DNA of 64,000 bases, from positions 1,240,001 to 1,304,000 of the forward strand of contig JAGMWG010000007.1 in assembly GCA_020744225.1 (NCBI GenBank). The letters are read 5' to 3'. This document shows, one piece after another, positions 22,786 through 34,926 of this stretch. Each line of letters starts with the position of its first letter. Within the stretch, counting starts at the first letter, position 1. Both the position numbers and the translations under genes were made by a program. The notes beneath the pieces are model-generated. The model saw only the letters and a list, made by a program, of their open reading frames with translations. It had not been told where the DNA came from and did not search any database. Origin of the DNA: Paraphoma chrysanthemicola (lineage: Eukaryota > Ascomycota > Dothideomycetes > Pleosporales > Phaeosphaeriaceae).

Positions 22786-23019
22786 ATGCCCACTTTCTCC
22801 CTCTTCAACAACTCAGAGACACTTGAGGACCGCAACGCTCGTCTCGCCGCAGAAGAGCAAGCCTCAGCAGCAGACCGCGAGAGAAAAAAAGCCGAGATCA
22901 TGAAGTACAGAGGATACACAGCGGAACAGGCAGAAGCTCATTTGAAGATGAAGAAAGATGGCAGGAAATCTGATAAGGGATTGAGGGCATTAGGAGCGGC
23001 GTTTGCGACGGAGAAGTAG
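22786..23019 (+). CDS. Small charged hypothetical protein (77 aa)
   Basis: Not recognised. A single-exon ATG frame of 77 codons encodes a highly charged, helical peptide: SLFNNSETLEDRNARLAAEE, then Ala/Lys/Glu-rich to MKKDGRKSDKGLRALGAAFA. There is no signal peptide or membrane segment. The composition (Glu/Ala/Lys with few hydrophobics) looks like real coding sequence and the ATG is in a good AACATGCC context. It lies between the regulator and the convergent P450. A noncoding origin cannot be excluded. Confidence 0.6.
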   Translation: MPTFSLFNNSETLEDRNARLAAEEQASAADRERKKAEIMKYRGYTAEQAEAHLKMKKDGRKSDKGLRALGAAFATEK

Positions 23020-23204
23020 AGGTGGCAATAGCGAGGCTTTTGTCAGTATTTGTGATTCAAAGTGAGCGCACAATTCGTACTGGGACCTAGCTGTGTCTTT
23101 GAGCATATTGAGGTTTGAGACTTTTGTATACTTAATGCAGTGTACACGAATCGGCTCTTCATTTGAGACCTATGGTATTGCTCTAAGCTTTGGTTGCATC
23201 GAAC

Positions 23205-24832
23205 CTATCTTAGAGTGACGTAGCAACAGTGACCTTTTGGACCTATCAAGAACATATTGGTCATCTCCATCATCTCATCTGTCATACTTTCAGCTATTCT
23301 AGCGCCGCGGCATTCCCGAAAGAAGAGCGCAGCTCCGAGACGAAGCTCCATATATGCGAGATTGATGCCAGCGCAAATTCTAGAACCTCCGCCCCAGGGC
23401 ATGAAAGCCGCTTTTTGACGGGCTGACATTTTGGTCTTGTCCATGAAACGATATCCATCAAAGCTGGCAATTGCGTCAGATTGTGCAATAGACAATAATC
23501 GGGTATTGGCGCGCAAGACTTACCGGAGAGGATCAGGAAAGACTGTAGGGTCTCGGTGAGTCGTCCAAGCGTGAGTAGAGACCTCAACACCACCTGGCAG
23601 ATAGTGACCGGCAATCGTCGCGCCTTGACTGGGAACGTTTCGAGGTAGGAGTCCAGGCGCAGCACCATATAGCCTCATGGTCTCCTCTATTATGCTGTTC
23701 AATAAAGGAGCTGCCTGGGGCTCAACTTCTTCTAGGTTCATTTCAGAGCTCATCTTTGCAACCTCTTCCTCGAGTTGAGCCTGCAGCTGAGGTTGCTTAA
23801 GAACTGCCCACACGAGGTAAGTGAGCGTGACGGCAGTTGTGTCTGTCCCTGCTATGATAAGGTTACCGGCCTCATCTTTTATGTCTTTATCCCCGAACGA
23901 TACTTTCTCTGTACTGTCGGTGGCTGCAAGCATTTGCCCAAATATATTCGTTGTATTACGGTTGCCACTGCGCATGTTCTGAATTGCACGAGCGCCGTAT
24001 GCATCGATCCGATCGTCTTGGGCTAGGAAGTCCTGCACGCGTTTGATGGGTACGTAAGGAAGGAGTTTGAACAACAGCGGTAGTTCTGCACGCATCACCC
24101 ATCTAAGTGGAGAGGTCTGAAGTGCGTCAACGTATTCTGTTTGCTGTTGTATAGATTAGAACTGTTCATGCGAAGAACGGCAAGCCATCAGCGCCATACC
24201 TTGCCCTGTTCGAGCATTCCAAAGCTCTCGCCAAAGTTAAGATGCGCAATGACATCTGAAGCCATAAGAGTCCACCAGTGAAGTAGATTGGCGCCTTGTG
24301 TGCTTGATGCATCTTGCTTTATTTTTCGAACTGCTGTTTCAGCATATTCCTTAACTTGTGCACTCCAATTGGTCTTCAGACTGGAGTAGTTAAGAGCTCG
24401 TGCAAATAGTTTTCTTCGGGCACCATGGGCGTGAGGATCACGCATAGCAAAGATGCCCGGAGCTCGGTCTGGCGAGAGATCTTCGTAAAATTTTGATTTG
24501 AGAAACCCAGATCCAATGTTGTGTATTTTCGATACACCTTCGAGGTCTGCAACGGCAACCTCATTTGGCGCAATTCGTACAACTTTGTCATATTTCTTAT
24601 GGAGATCATCCACATAGAATATGCGGCGAGCTGTGAAGGAGTAGTAGCGGAGAGGGATTTGGGAGTATCCAGCGTACCAGGGACCTGGTATGCGGGAAAG
24701 CGGAGATCTGTAGGCGGTCCATATGAGCTGACGAGCGTTAGTGTTGTCGCATCCGCCGAGATTGTCACAAACCTTGAAGCAGTAGACCAGAGCGGCTAAC
24801 GACAGGGCCGCTATAAGTTGCGGAAGCAGCAT
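23205..24832 (-). CDS. Cytochrome P450 monooxygenase
   Basis: Three exons (24200-24832, 23524-24143, 23205-23463) join in phase to 503 aa, a normal fungal P450 length. An N-terminal membrane anchor (LLPQLIAALSLAALVYCF) is followed by the Pro-rich hinge (SRIPGPWYAG). The I-helix oxygen motif AGTDTT lies at 309-314 and ExxR at 365-368 (EETMRLYG). The haem loop FMPWGGGSRICAG carries the ligand Cys448. Overall similarity is to benzoate-4-monooxygenase/pisatin-demethylase-like clans; the substrate cannot be named. It is ER-anchored. It is convergent with the regulator and the 77-aa gene and could belong to the exporter module. A TATATATA box (24923-24930) lies about 95 bp upstream of the ATG. The 56-bp first intron has a CTAAT branch site. 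Confidence 0.92.
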
Positions 24833-26642
24833 CAGGTACTCAGGTGACGTTGTCAGTGGATGAACGTGTAAGTGAGACGACGCTCGCTGTGGACCTGGTA
24901 AACCACAGGCAGTTCGATCTCATATATATAGTAAAACAAGAGCGGTTAATTGCGCTATGTTGGAAGATAACTCGCCCGTTACCCCGAGACGTGGTGTGCA
25001 ATACCTGTTGCTCGTTGGCCCTATTAACTTAAGCTTTCCCCACAAGAAGCCACTCCACCTTCTCGGAAACCGTCTTCACTCCGCACCGTCCCCAGAGTTG
25101 ACCCCCGGAATCGTAGCCGTTCGTACCGTCCCCACTTTTTCAGCCTCATCGCGATGCGCTCTCTTCGATGCGCTCAGAATTCGCGAATTCGGACCAAACC
25201 AATGAAGTTACCCCGCTTTCTACTCCCCGTCTCTCGGCCGACGAGGAACCCGGCCACTAGAGACTACAACCATGCGCTTGTCGCAGACATGCTCGAAGAG
25301 AGCCCGAAGAGGGTAGTTGTGCATTCTACACTCATATAGACCTAAAACGAACATCAGCGGTCAATCCGCCAGCTCTTCGTGGCTGTCGGCCAACGTGATG
25401 AGCTTTCACTTCAATTACGCGGTGAACATTGTGCCTTCACCTAGATCTAGCGGGGAACGATCATTTTTAACAAATAAAACATTGCTCTCCAGAGATCTGG
25501 AGTCAAATCCGAAGTTCTGGTATCCGAAACCTGTGGTATATTACTCGCGTGACCATGGCTGCTACCCTTGATTGAGCTCGATGCGATGGTGGCTGCCACC
25601 ATTTAGTAGAAGTGATAGTAAGAGCGTAACGCAGACAAGTGCCAACACTCGGGTCATGCGATTACACAAACGCCATGCTAGAAGAACTCGTCTCTGATGC
25701 GACATATTGCGGAATAAGACCAAAGCTGAAACCATTGTGCATGTGTTGAACGCTCCTTGCACACTGGAATACTTCATCAGCCCCCAGATATATACTAGAT
25801 GATACCCTTGCTTGTCACAGCCAATTAGTTCTGATTGCATAATTGCAGTTATGCGAAGATAGCTAGCGTGAACCAAACAAATGCTCATGTGGCGCAAAAG
25901 CAATGTAGCACATTTGGGTCTCGAATGTGGATGTAATACCATGGCATCTCTCCCTCCCCCATTTGTCCTTCAAGAGCGTCATTTCCGATCACCTTAGTTC
26001 CCTTGATACCTGCCTCGAGCGTTTCCTGGCCATATAGCACTTCAACAGTCCTGTTACATCTCACGATCATACCTATCCCTATTTCCAGATTTCTCAGCCG
26101 ACGCATGTGTTAGCAACGATGCTAATGTAGTCTGGCCTCGCAATCTCAGCTCTTCTTCTGGGCCCTGCGCTTGTCGATGTGTAAGATAGCTTTTACGTAA
26201 GGCGGCTTCGGTGTGGCTGCCGTGGCGACCTTTCGCACCACCAAAAGCACTGCGGACGTCCAATAGTAACACCGACAAACGGGATTACAGGAGGAAGTAC
26301 GTGGTCATGGTGCTGGATATGCTCGGGCCGGTGAAGTTCCGGGTGTATGGGCTGGTGTGGGGGTGGAAAGTTGCAGCACCACGCAATGGAGTGGCTCAAA
26401 CTGCTGGACTCTGAAGGATCAATTGTCCTTGATAATGTTATGATGTATTGATAAGTATATACTTTGAAGAAGCGAATGAGTGTGAAGTTGTGATGGCAAG
26501 CTATTGGTCACCTGACCGGGACGGTTCCGGACCCATAAATGCACAGCACTGCGAAAATACCGCCGCTGTATCAATTCAAAGCGATCTCTGCCCCTCTAAT
26601 TGATAGTTAGTGGTACGCTTCACAGGTGTAGCTGTGTACATA
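24833..26642. other. Gene-poor region upstream of P450
   Basis: 1.8 kb with no supported gene. The left end is the P450 promoter (TATATATA at 24923-24930, reading leftward). Frames of 60-126 codons on both strands (for example 25562-25942 minus, 26211-26414 plus) show no domain, no good start and no splice partner. Confidence 0.4.
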
Positions 26643-27684
<1,042 letters not shown>

Positions 27685-27726
27685 TTAGTGAGTTACTTGA
27701 GTCCGCCATCTGAGCAGTTCTAGGCT

Positions 27727-27732
27727 TCTATA
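27727..27732 (-). promoter_or_regulatory. Putative TATA box of xylanase gene
   Basis: TATAGA on the minus strand, about 67-72 bp upstream of the xylanase ATG. Position fits, but it is a short motif. Confidence 0.35.
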
Positions 27733-27921
27733 GCTCGAAGTCAGAGGCAGTTGAGCCTGAATGCCAGGATGATGTCGTTGAATCGTGATCTGACAGAAAG
27801 CTTGTTATAAAAAGTTAATCTCGACATGTTTGTAGACGGAGTAGCCAGGCAAGGGAGCACACTACAGAAGACCCTACACATGACCTACAGGTGGACACAC
27901 CTGAGTCCTGTGCCAGTCTTC

Positions 27922-27964
27922 GCGGGGTATAACGAGCCACCGGGTATGTAAAGTTCCTGGCTAG
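27922..27964. promoter_or_regulatory. Putative CreA and XlnR-type sites
   Basis: GCGGGG (27922-27927) fits the carbon-repressor CreA consensus SYGGRG, and GGCTAG (27959-27964) fits the xylanase-activator XlnR consensus GGCTAR. Both are about 260-300 bp upstream of the xylanase start. Such short motifs occur by chance; function is inferred only from the gene. Confidence 0.3.
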
Positions 27965-30165
27965 GTGTGGAGTCGAGTTGCTAAATTTGGGCATTCGTTT
28001 CGCCAAGCAGCTGCTATCAGGTTGCCTGACATGAGCAGACACCAAGGTGAATGCACGTGACCTATTTGCTAGGATAGAAGCCACCGGGTGATATGCAATG
28101 CCCAGACTTTCGCGTATACTGCCCAGACCTTAGAAAGCCGGTCTTCAACCTACCCCGGATTTCTGATTGTGAAGACCGGGTCCACAGTCTCCAGATCTCA
28201 TCTCTCAAAAGCTTGTTTGATCAAATAGATGAGGTGTCTGTACTAGATCGTGCAAGGCAGTTTCAAGGCAGCGGTTGATATGGCCTTCGATAATTTGGGC
28301 GTTGCTTGGTATGAAGATAAGGAAGGTGGCTTCTAGAGAAGCTCCAGGCAGTCTTGTTTACTCGTCTAAGTGACCTTACTGCACCTTAATAGGACCTTAA
28401 AAAAAACTCCTGGAGGCCTTCGCGCATGCCTGAGTCTTCGGCGAGAACTTGATAAAATGCTGGAGACCTCCAGGCTACTATATTGAGGCTGCTAGTATCG
28501 TCCTGGCAGCTTTCAGCTACATCCGTGCTGTACTTAAACAAAGTCGCCGACGGAGTGGATCTATCGTCCCATTAGATGAGCAGGCGCAAAATAATTCGTT
28601 GCAAGTCCCGAGATTTGTTAAATAATGAACCTTGAAATGGAACACTCCGCAAACCTGAGGTGCTTCTCTACTCTGCTGTATATTAAGAAGTGTTGCGAAA
28701 CGACGCCCTTGCTGCTGTTTTGTGGATCATTGCTGTTCACGTGCTAATCCCTCCGCGTTCCGTTGAATGTGCGAAGGGGCTAGTGGGTTGTTCGAAGAGT
28801 CACTTGAGCGTACCACAAGCACTCCTCTCAGGATCAATGGCGCGTCGACAGAACCAACTTCGAACCCAAATTCTTGCGGAGCTTGTGACTTCGAAATAAG
28901 GTCTGGTTTATGAAGCCAACAACAGCAAAACGTCGTCAATCTGCTGCTTGAAAACTAGATAAGACGGAGAGCTAGATACTTTCCATGTATCGAAAATCTA
29001 AGTGAGCCTTTGATAGGTTGCGCGGGCATCGCAGTACTCAAATTCCACTAGCTACCGCATTTCTTACTTTCAACTCTCGAATAACGCTTGTGTGAAACCG
29101 GACAGATATAGCATCCTTCGGCTCGAACGTGGGGTATTCGGTAGAAGATGTTAGTGTCGATGCGCAACGCTCTGTTCCGCAATTATCGACATGGGAGCCA
29201 TGGCTGAATAATGCCGAGGAGTACCAGTTGGTTAGAAATGCTCGCAACACTTCGAGGACCACGAGATGAGCATGTAACACTGGACGACGATGAGACAAAT
29301 GAAGCAGTTGGCGTAAGGGAATTCCCGACCATGGCCTGACACATGACGAATTATCAAAAGACCTTCGCAAGCATGTGGGATTCATCAGAGTAAGTAGGCA
29401 CCCAAAGTGGCAGGCAGGATGTGCAAGGCGAGCCCCTGCAAGTGGATGACAAAGGCCGAAGTAAACGCGTGACGTCTGAGGCTCTGGACTCGCGTCGAGA
29501 GTAATCACTTGGAGATCTGGCCAAGCCGTGGACGCCGAAGCAGGTGCAGCGAATTGGCACAAGATCATGACAGCGCCGGATCCCGAGGCTAACGAGTCGA
29601 TGAACTGCTGCTGGTCGTCGTCGTGGGGTCAATTTCTTGCCAGAGCTGGCCGATGCCCGTGAGTGGGCGAGTCTTGGAGGTCTAGGTACCCTCGATTTCT
29701 AAGAACGGTGTCCACCGACCTAAGCCGATGGCGTACATCAAAGGCCGCCCAAATTTTCCCTTCCATACAAAACGGCCACCTTCTAGGCATAAACATATCT
29801 AAGCATTGGGTGCGTCTTGTTCCCTCGTACCTCTACAGTTTTTACGGCGCGTCGGGCAGTGCTGATATTAATTCTAATCAGAAGCTGAGCACATTTTGAA
29901 AAAGCACGCCCCTCCGACCAAACACCGTCATCCACCAGCAACTATTTGGTGACATTCCCGAAGCTCGACCTCAACATCGCCGACGCTCTGTAATTGCTGC
30001 ACTACAGATTTCCGACTTCCAGCTCCTTCTCCCACACCCAGTCCCTTCGTCATAAGGCACCGGCTGCGCTGCGAAGAAGTGATTTTTCACCAGACATCCC
30101 ACCTTCCGCATCCCACTCCCGCACGCCCGATCTGATCTGCACGCGAGATCGCACACGCCGCCAAA

Positions 30166-30321
30166 GTGTTCGCCTCAACCTTCAGACGAGCGTCTCCTCG
30201 GTTCCTATCCTTATTCTCCGTGCCCATCGCCGCTGCCGCTTCGCAAAACCAGCGCGCTTCAACTACCGCGGGGCTCTCATCGGCTTCGGCTCTCACAACA
30301 CCAAAAGTAGACTCACGAAGG
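30166..30321 (+). other. In-frame, AUG-less mitochondrial-presequence-like extension of thioredoxin reductase
   Basis: 52 codons directly upstream of and in frame with the reductase AUG are open. They encode FASTFRRASPRFLSLFSVPI followed by an Ala/Ser/Thr-rich stretch, with three Arg early and the first acidic residue only four codons before the AUG. This is the composition of a mitochondrial presequence. The frame has no ATG; a GTG (30166, A at -3) and an ATC (30151) are near-cognate start candidates, and a stop (TGA at 30133-30135 region) closes the frame further up. Translation is inferred, not shown. Confidence 0.4.
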
Positions 30322-31631
30322 ATGCATTCAAAAGTAGTCAGTGAGTAGCATCCTGGGCAAATTGCTGGAACCGTGCTAACAGTTTGCGCAGTCATTGGGT
30401 AAGTTTAGACGCGTCGTGGTGGTGTAACTGCACCGGCCCCACATTGACGAAGATGCTGTACCTCCAGGACACAACTGACATTTCTCCAGCTCAGGGCCTG
30501 CTGGCCACACAGCAGCCATCTATGCGGCGCGAGCCGATTTGAAGCGTGAGTCTCATGCATGCGCGCATTTCGAACCTTGCTAACGTTACGCAGCCGTCAT
30601 GTACGAGGGCTTCCTGGCTCTCGGGATAGCAGCAGGTGGTCAATTGACCACCACCGACGAAGTTGAGAATTTCCCTGGCTTCACCAAGATTGGCGGCGGA
30701 AAGCTCATGGTACGTTCATCAGTTCTATCCTCTAATCCAAGGTTACTGACTGGTGTAGGAACAAATGCGCGAACAGTCCGAAGCCTGCGGTACCGAAATC
30801 ATCTCCCAAACCGTCGCGAAAGTCGACCTCAAGTCGCGCCCGTTCAAATTTTGGTTACATCCCATGGGAGATGACGAGGAAATCGAGGAAGAGACACACA
30901 CCGCCGACGCGGTCATTATTGCGACCGGCGCAAAAGCGAGACGGTTGGAACTGCCCGGCGAAGACAAGTACTGGGGCAACGGCGTCTCTGCATGCGCCGT
31001 GTGCGATGGGTCACTACCAATGTTTCGCGACCAACCCCTCGTTGTCATTGGTGGCGGTGACTCGGCCGTTGAAGAGGCTCTCTACCTCACAAAGAAGGCG
31101 AAGAAGGTCACCGTCCTCGTGCGGAGGGACAAGCTACGGGCCAGCCGAACAAACGCGCGCCGCCTCACCACACACCCGAAGATCGACATCCTGTATAACA
31201 CAAGCGCATCCGAGATCAAGGGCGAGGACAAGAAGAACGGTCTCATGACACAATTGGTCGTCAAGAACAACGTCACAAAAGAGGAACAGACTCTCGAGGC
31301 ACGAGGACTGTTTTACGCTGTTGGCCACGACCCAGCGACAGAAATCTTCAAGGGCCAACTCGACATGGACGAGGACGGCTACCTCATCACCAAGCCCGGC
31401 GAGGGGCTCACCAGCGTCGAGGGCGTCTTCGCCGCTGGCGACGTGCAAGATAAGCGCTACCGCCAGGCAATCACCAGCGCGGGATCTGGCTGCATCGCTG
31501 CGCTCGAGGCTGAGAAGTGGCTCGTCGAGCAGGACGACAGTGTTACCAACGAGTTGGAAAGCGAAACCCAGGCCGAGAAGTCGCAGACCAATGGCATCGT
31601 ACCTGAGTACCGCTCCAACCCGCTGTTGTAA
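30322..31631 (+). CDS. trr1: Thioredoxin reductase (NADPH, low-Mr type)
   Basis: FAD enzyme that reduces thioredoxin with NADPH. Five exons (30322-30340, 30392-30398, 30490-30545, 30594-30709, 30759-31631) join in phase to 356 aa. The second exon is only 7 nt, yet it is required to build [20 protein letters not shown], the FAD-binding N-terminus (GSGPAG, 9-14). Other motifs: redox centre CAVC (145-148), NADPH loop GGGDSA (164-169), and the FAD C-terminal motif [19 protein letters not shown]-terminal tail of about 35 polar residues follows, longer than in yeast Trr1. All introns have consensus donors (GTGAGT, GTAAGT, GTACGT). An open, presequence-like frame lies upstream of the AUG, so a mitochondrial form is possible. 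Housekeeping gene, usually induced by oxidative stress. Confidence 0.95.
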
Positions 31632-32271
31632 ATGCCATCTTTGGTAGTTTACTTCGCGTGGATCTGAATCTAGCATCATTGTTTAGTGTAAGCGATTTTC
31701 TTGGGGGGTCCTTTATAGAGTGAACAAGGAACGTGCGTGGCTTGTCATGGCGCACTGGCATTCTGGTCGGGCATAGTGACATAGACGTGGACTTTGGCCA
31801 TCTTGAGATTAGATAGGTCGAAAAATTGACAATTCGGAAGTGAACTTGCATGAGCTTGGGTATCTATGTGCCATAAAATGGGTGCCCATGCTAGTAACGT
31901 TGATATCTGCCTTCACATCATCGTACATCTCGTGAACTGCACCCTATGCGCAAAGATCGCCGATCTTGATGAAAACGATGGAATATTTGATGCTGATGGC
32001 TGCGCAGCATGATGGGCAAGGTAGATCGCGCCTACGTCGATGAGCATCAACCACCAAATCCTCTGAGGAGATTGAGCGCACTCTCGAAAGCTTTGACTAC
32101 TTCGACGTCTACCAATTGTTAGACATGCAACTGGCGAACGTGAGGAAGCCAACCTACAATGCTTGCGTGTACTTTCGAGTTTCTCCTCCGAATGCTGAAC
32201 GTACGCAGTACGTGTGCGGAGCCTGTTTGATCGTTCAGCGCCAGACTTTAGAAATTTTTAGAGCAAGACTT
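31632..32271. other. Convergent intergenic region
   Basis: 640 bp between the 3' ends of the reductase and the acidic hypothetical gene. No feature beyond short frames. Confidence 0.4.
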
Positions 32272-32803
32272 TTACCTCTGGAATGTCCGGTCTGTCTCTT
32301 GGTCATGTCCCGACTCGGCCCAAATGCGGAAGAACTGGTACCAAGATCAGCATCGGCAAGATGAACAGAATGTGAATATGTACATTCATCAAACTTTCCC
32401 ATTCTTTTGCTAGTTCCCCTTCTTCATCATGACATCCTGCCATCGCCTGATGGTACCGCTCATGTAGCGCGTTCCAGTCGAAGTCGACAATCTTGTCAGC
32501 TGGATCCGCGTCTAGCTCCTCTTCACTATCCTCTTCGATATGCTCGTCTGTTTCGTCATGGACTCGCTGGGCAGACGGTGGTCGCTCCGTGTCCTCGGAA
32601 TTCACCCTTCTCAGCGGTGGCTTGGCACCTTCATCGAGCTGTGTTGCAGGGGGCTCAGATTTGGGGTGAGGCGGTTCGTCCATGACATCGAACTTCTCAA
32701 ACGATACCGAGCTTAGCGGTAATGCCGGTGGCGAGGATGGCAAGATCTGTATGGCGTGTGTTGGTAGAGATGATTCAGAGTTGTTGTCTGGATCGTTCGT
32801 CAT
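32272..32803 (-). CDS. Acidic hypothetical protein (160 aa)
   Basis: Not assigned to a named family. Two exons (32384-32803, 32272-32334; 49-bp GTACAT...CAG intron) give 160 aa. The N-terminal two thirds is polar, Pro/Ser/Glu-rich and probably disordered, with a strongly acidic stretch (DEHIEEDSEEELDADPADK). The C-terminal third is a charged helix (FDWNALHERYHQAMAGCHDE, then EEGELAKEWESLMN) completed by the second exon as FFRIWAESGHDQETDR. This helix resembles conserved fungal proteins with an Arg/Glu-rich coiled C-terminus, hence real coding. The first ATG in frame was used; further open frame upstream starts only with GTG. Confidence 0.7.
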
Positions 32804-33300
32804 TCGTGCTGCTCTGCAGTGGTGGTCAGTGCTGTGAGTGAGTGATGCATCAACGAGCTCTAGCACTGTCCCGCCCTAGTCAACGGGTCTTTGTGAGGCG
32901 CATGGGCTCATAAATGTCTTGTTGAAGATGCCATGAAGACCAGACGAGCATGTTTACATCACGTGCCTTAGCGCCGTCCATTTTGGTGAAGTGCAGCATG
33001 ACGTGGGAAGGTGCGACTGACTCGCGATCGCGTTCCGCGCTGGGCCTCTCTGCTGCCTCAGTCACTCCGCAACCAACGCCTGGTCACTTGGACACCTTCT
33101 GCCTACCGCGCCTCGCTGTATCCTACACAACACCATGCCCCCGTAGTTTCGACACGCTTCCACCATCAGACTTGGCTCTTATGGATTCTTAACGCTCGAC
33201 AGCCCCGCGCCGAAACCGCCTCCAACCATGGTTGCACGGTATCTCCCGCGTCCACTATCCTACGGAATACAAGGAGGCGATATTACATAGCACGCACAAC
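32804..33300. other. Divergent promoter region
   Basis: About 500 bp between the acidic hypothetical gene and atg14, head-to-head, so it should contain both promoters. An open frame runs upstream of the atg14 ATG but has no in-frame ATG. Confidence 0.4.
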
Positions 33301-34926
33301 ATGGAGTGCGACATCTGCGGGAAGGCGGGCAGCCTCACGCATCCTCTGCACTGCATCACTTGTGCCCGCAGCTACCTCGAACAGCCCCGCATCGACCTCG
33401 CGAAGACGCTCATAGATAAGGATGGCGTGGAAAGGCACGTCACAGCTGTTATCCAGGGCTCGGAGGACAAGTCAAGCCAGCATGTTTCTCTAACCGACTC
33501 CAAGGGAGGCCTCTTGGTAGACCGGCAGGAGTGCACGAATCATCTGAATTGGCAACGGACGAAAGCTGAGACGGCTGAGATTCACGAGCGCATGCAGCTT
33601 ATTTCGGACCAGACCGATCGTCTCCGAGCGCAGATGGACGCCACGCGCAAGCAGCTGGAAACACAGCGAGCAGCGAATGCACAGCGCAAGTCCGACTTCT
33701 CGTCTGCGACGTACGGCGTTGAATCGCGGCGTGCCAACGAAATGGACAAGGTGCAGCAGCATGTCAAGAGGATAGACTACAAATCGGACAAGATGCATCA
33801 TGATACCATGGAGCTGCGGATGCAACTCTGCACGACTGCCGCGAAGCTGGCAGGTCTGAAGACGACGAGGCGACGGAACAAGGACGGCAGCATCAAGGAA
33901 GTTGTTAACATAGGCCCTGGCTCACGACTTCGAATCTGGGACCTCAGAGACCTGAATGACGCGCCACCAGATCAACTTTCAGCATCGCTGGGTGCCGTTG
34001 CTCAGCTGCTTGTTCGAGTGGCTGCATACATGGGCATCCGATTGCCCGCCGAAATCACACTTCCCCACAATGACTACCCGCAGCCTACAATCTTCAGTCC
34101 AGCATCTTCATACCAAGGCAAGAAAGTGCCCTTTCCAGGCTCAACTCCCTCGCACTCCTCCAGCAATAGTCCCGAAGCATCTAGGACCATTGAACATCGC
34201 ATTCATCTGCCAAAGCCGCGTACTCTGTTTGTCGATCGACCTCTGGGACACCTCTCGGCTGAAGACCCGCCAGCGTACTCCTCCTTCATTGAAGGCGTCT
34301 CACTCTTGGCATACAACGTTGCCTGGCTTTGTCGAGTGCAGGGTATGAAGGAAAGCTTCAAGCAATGGGAGGACATCTGCACTTTGGGTCGCAGTCTGCA
34401 TCGCCTGCTCATCTCTCAGGAGACTTATTCTCAGCAGCGACCCGAGAATCCACTTGACAAAGAGCTGATGGCGAAACCATCATCCAAATCTGTCCGGCGA
34501 ACACCGGTCAGCTTTGGGCAGCTTTCGCATGCCACGTCGCACTCCTTTATCAATACCGCGGAGAACGCGCAGTACCTTAGCGGATGGAGCATATCGCCCA
34601 CGAAGATTGTTGATGAGCTTAAGGCGTTTCTGCTGGCAGAGCAGCAAGCGCAAGAATGGGACGTCCTCAATCAGAAGGAATGGGAGGATATGGAGAACCT
34701 CATAGCTGAGGATCCCATCATCGTTGGGGACAAACGTCGAGACAACTCTGGTCAAGGCGATGGGCGCAGCTATCTGACGTCGACAACGACGAATGACAAA
34801 AGCTCGCCTCTGCAGAAGGTTGACAACTCTGAAGCCGAACAGGCCGAGCGCAAACGTGGCGCGAGCGGTTGGATGAAGCTGAAGAGCCGTCCAGATGACC
34901 CAGTAAAGAAAGAGGCGTCTGAATAG
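33301..34926 (+). CDS. atg14: Autophagy protein Atg14 (PI3-kinase complex I subunit)
   Basis: Intronless, 541 aa. Subunit of the Vps34 PI3-kinase complex that directs it to autophagosome formation. The N-terminus MECDICGKAGSLTHPLHCIT has two CxxC pairs (CDIC and CITC), a feature of Atg14. A long coiled coil follows (about 85-200, for example IHERMQLISDQTDRLRAQMD). The conserved Atg14/UVRAG C-terminal part has SFIEGVSLLAYNVAWLCRVQ. The family is PF10186 (Vps38/Atg14); the Cys pairs and the short first helix argue for Atg14 over Vps38. A Ser-rich region (about 280-330) and a Lys-rich polar tail are likely disordered. The ATG directly before the Cys motif was used. Confidence 0.85.
   Translation: MECDICGKAGSLTHPLHCITCARSYLEQPRIDLAKTLIDKDGVERHVTAVIQGSEDKSSQHVSLTDSKGGLLVDRQECTNHLNWQRTKAETAEIHERMQLISDQTDRLRAQMDATRKQLETQRAANAQRKSDFSSATYGVESRRANEMDKVQQHVKRIDYKSDKMHHDTMELRMQLCTTAAKLAGLKTTRRRNKDGSIKEVVNIGPGSRLRIWDLRDLNDAPPDQLSASLGAVAQLLVRVAAYMGIRLPAEITLPHNDYPQPTIFSPASSYQGKKVPFPGSTPSHSSSNSPEASRTIEHRIHLPKPRTLFVDRPLGHLSAEDPPAYSSFIEGVSLLAYNVAWLCRVQGMKESFKQWEDICTLGRSLHRLLISQETYSQQRPENPLDKELMAKPSSKSVRRTPVSFGQLSHATSHSFINTAENAQYLSGWSISPTKIVDELKAFLLAEQQAQEWDVLNQKEWEDMENLIAEDPIIVGDKRRDNSGQGDGRSYLTSTTTNDKSSPLQKVDNSEAEQAERKRGASGWMKLKSRPDDPVKKEASE

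Noticed and set aside
29038..29568. 176-codon minus-strand frame
   Set aside because: Ser/Arg/His-rich with no motif, no neighbours and no splice partner; gene-poor region with similar chance frames.
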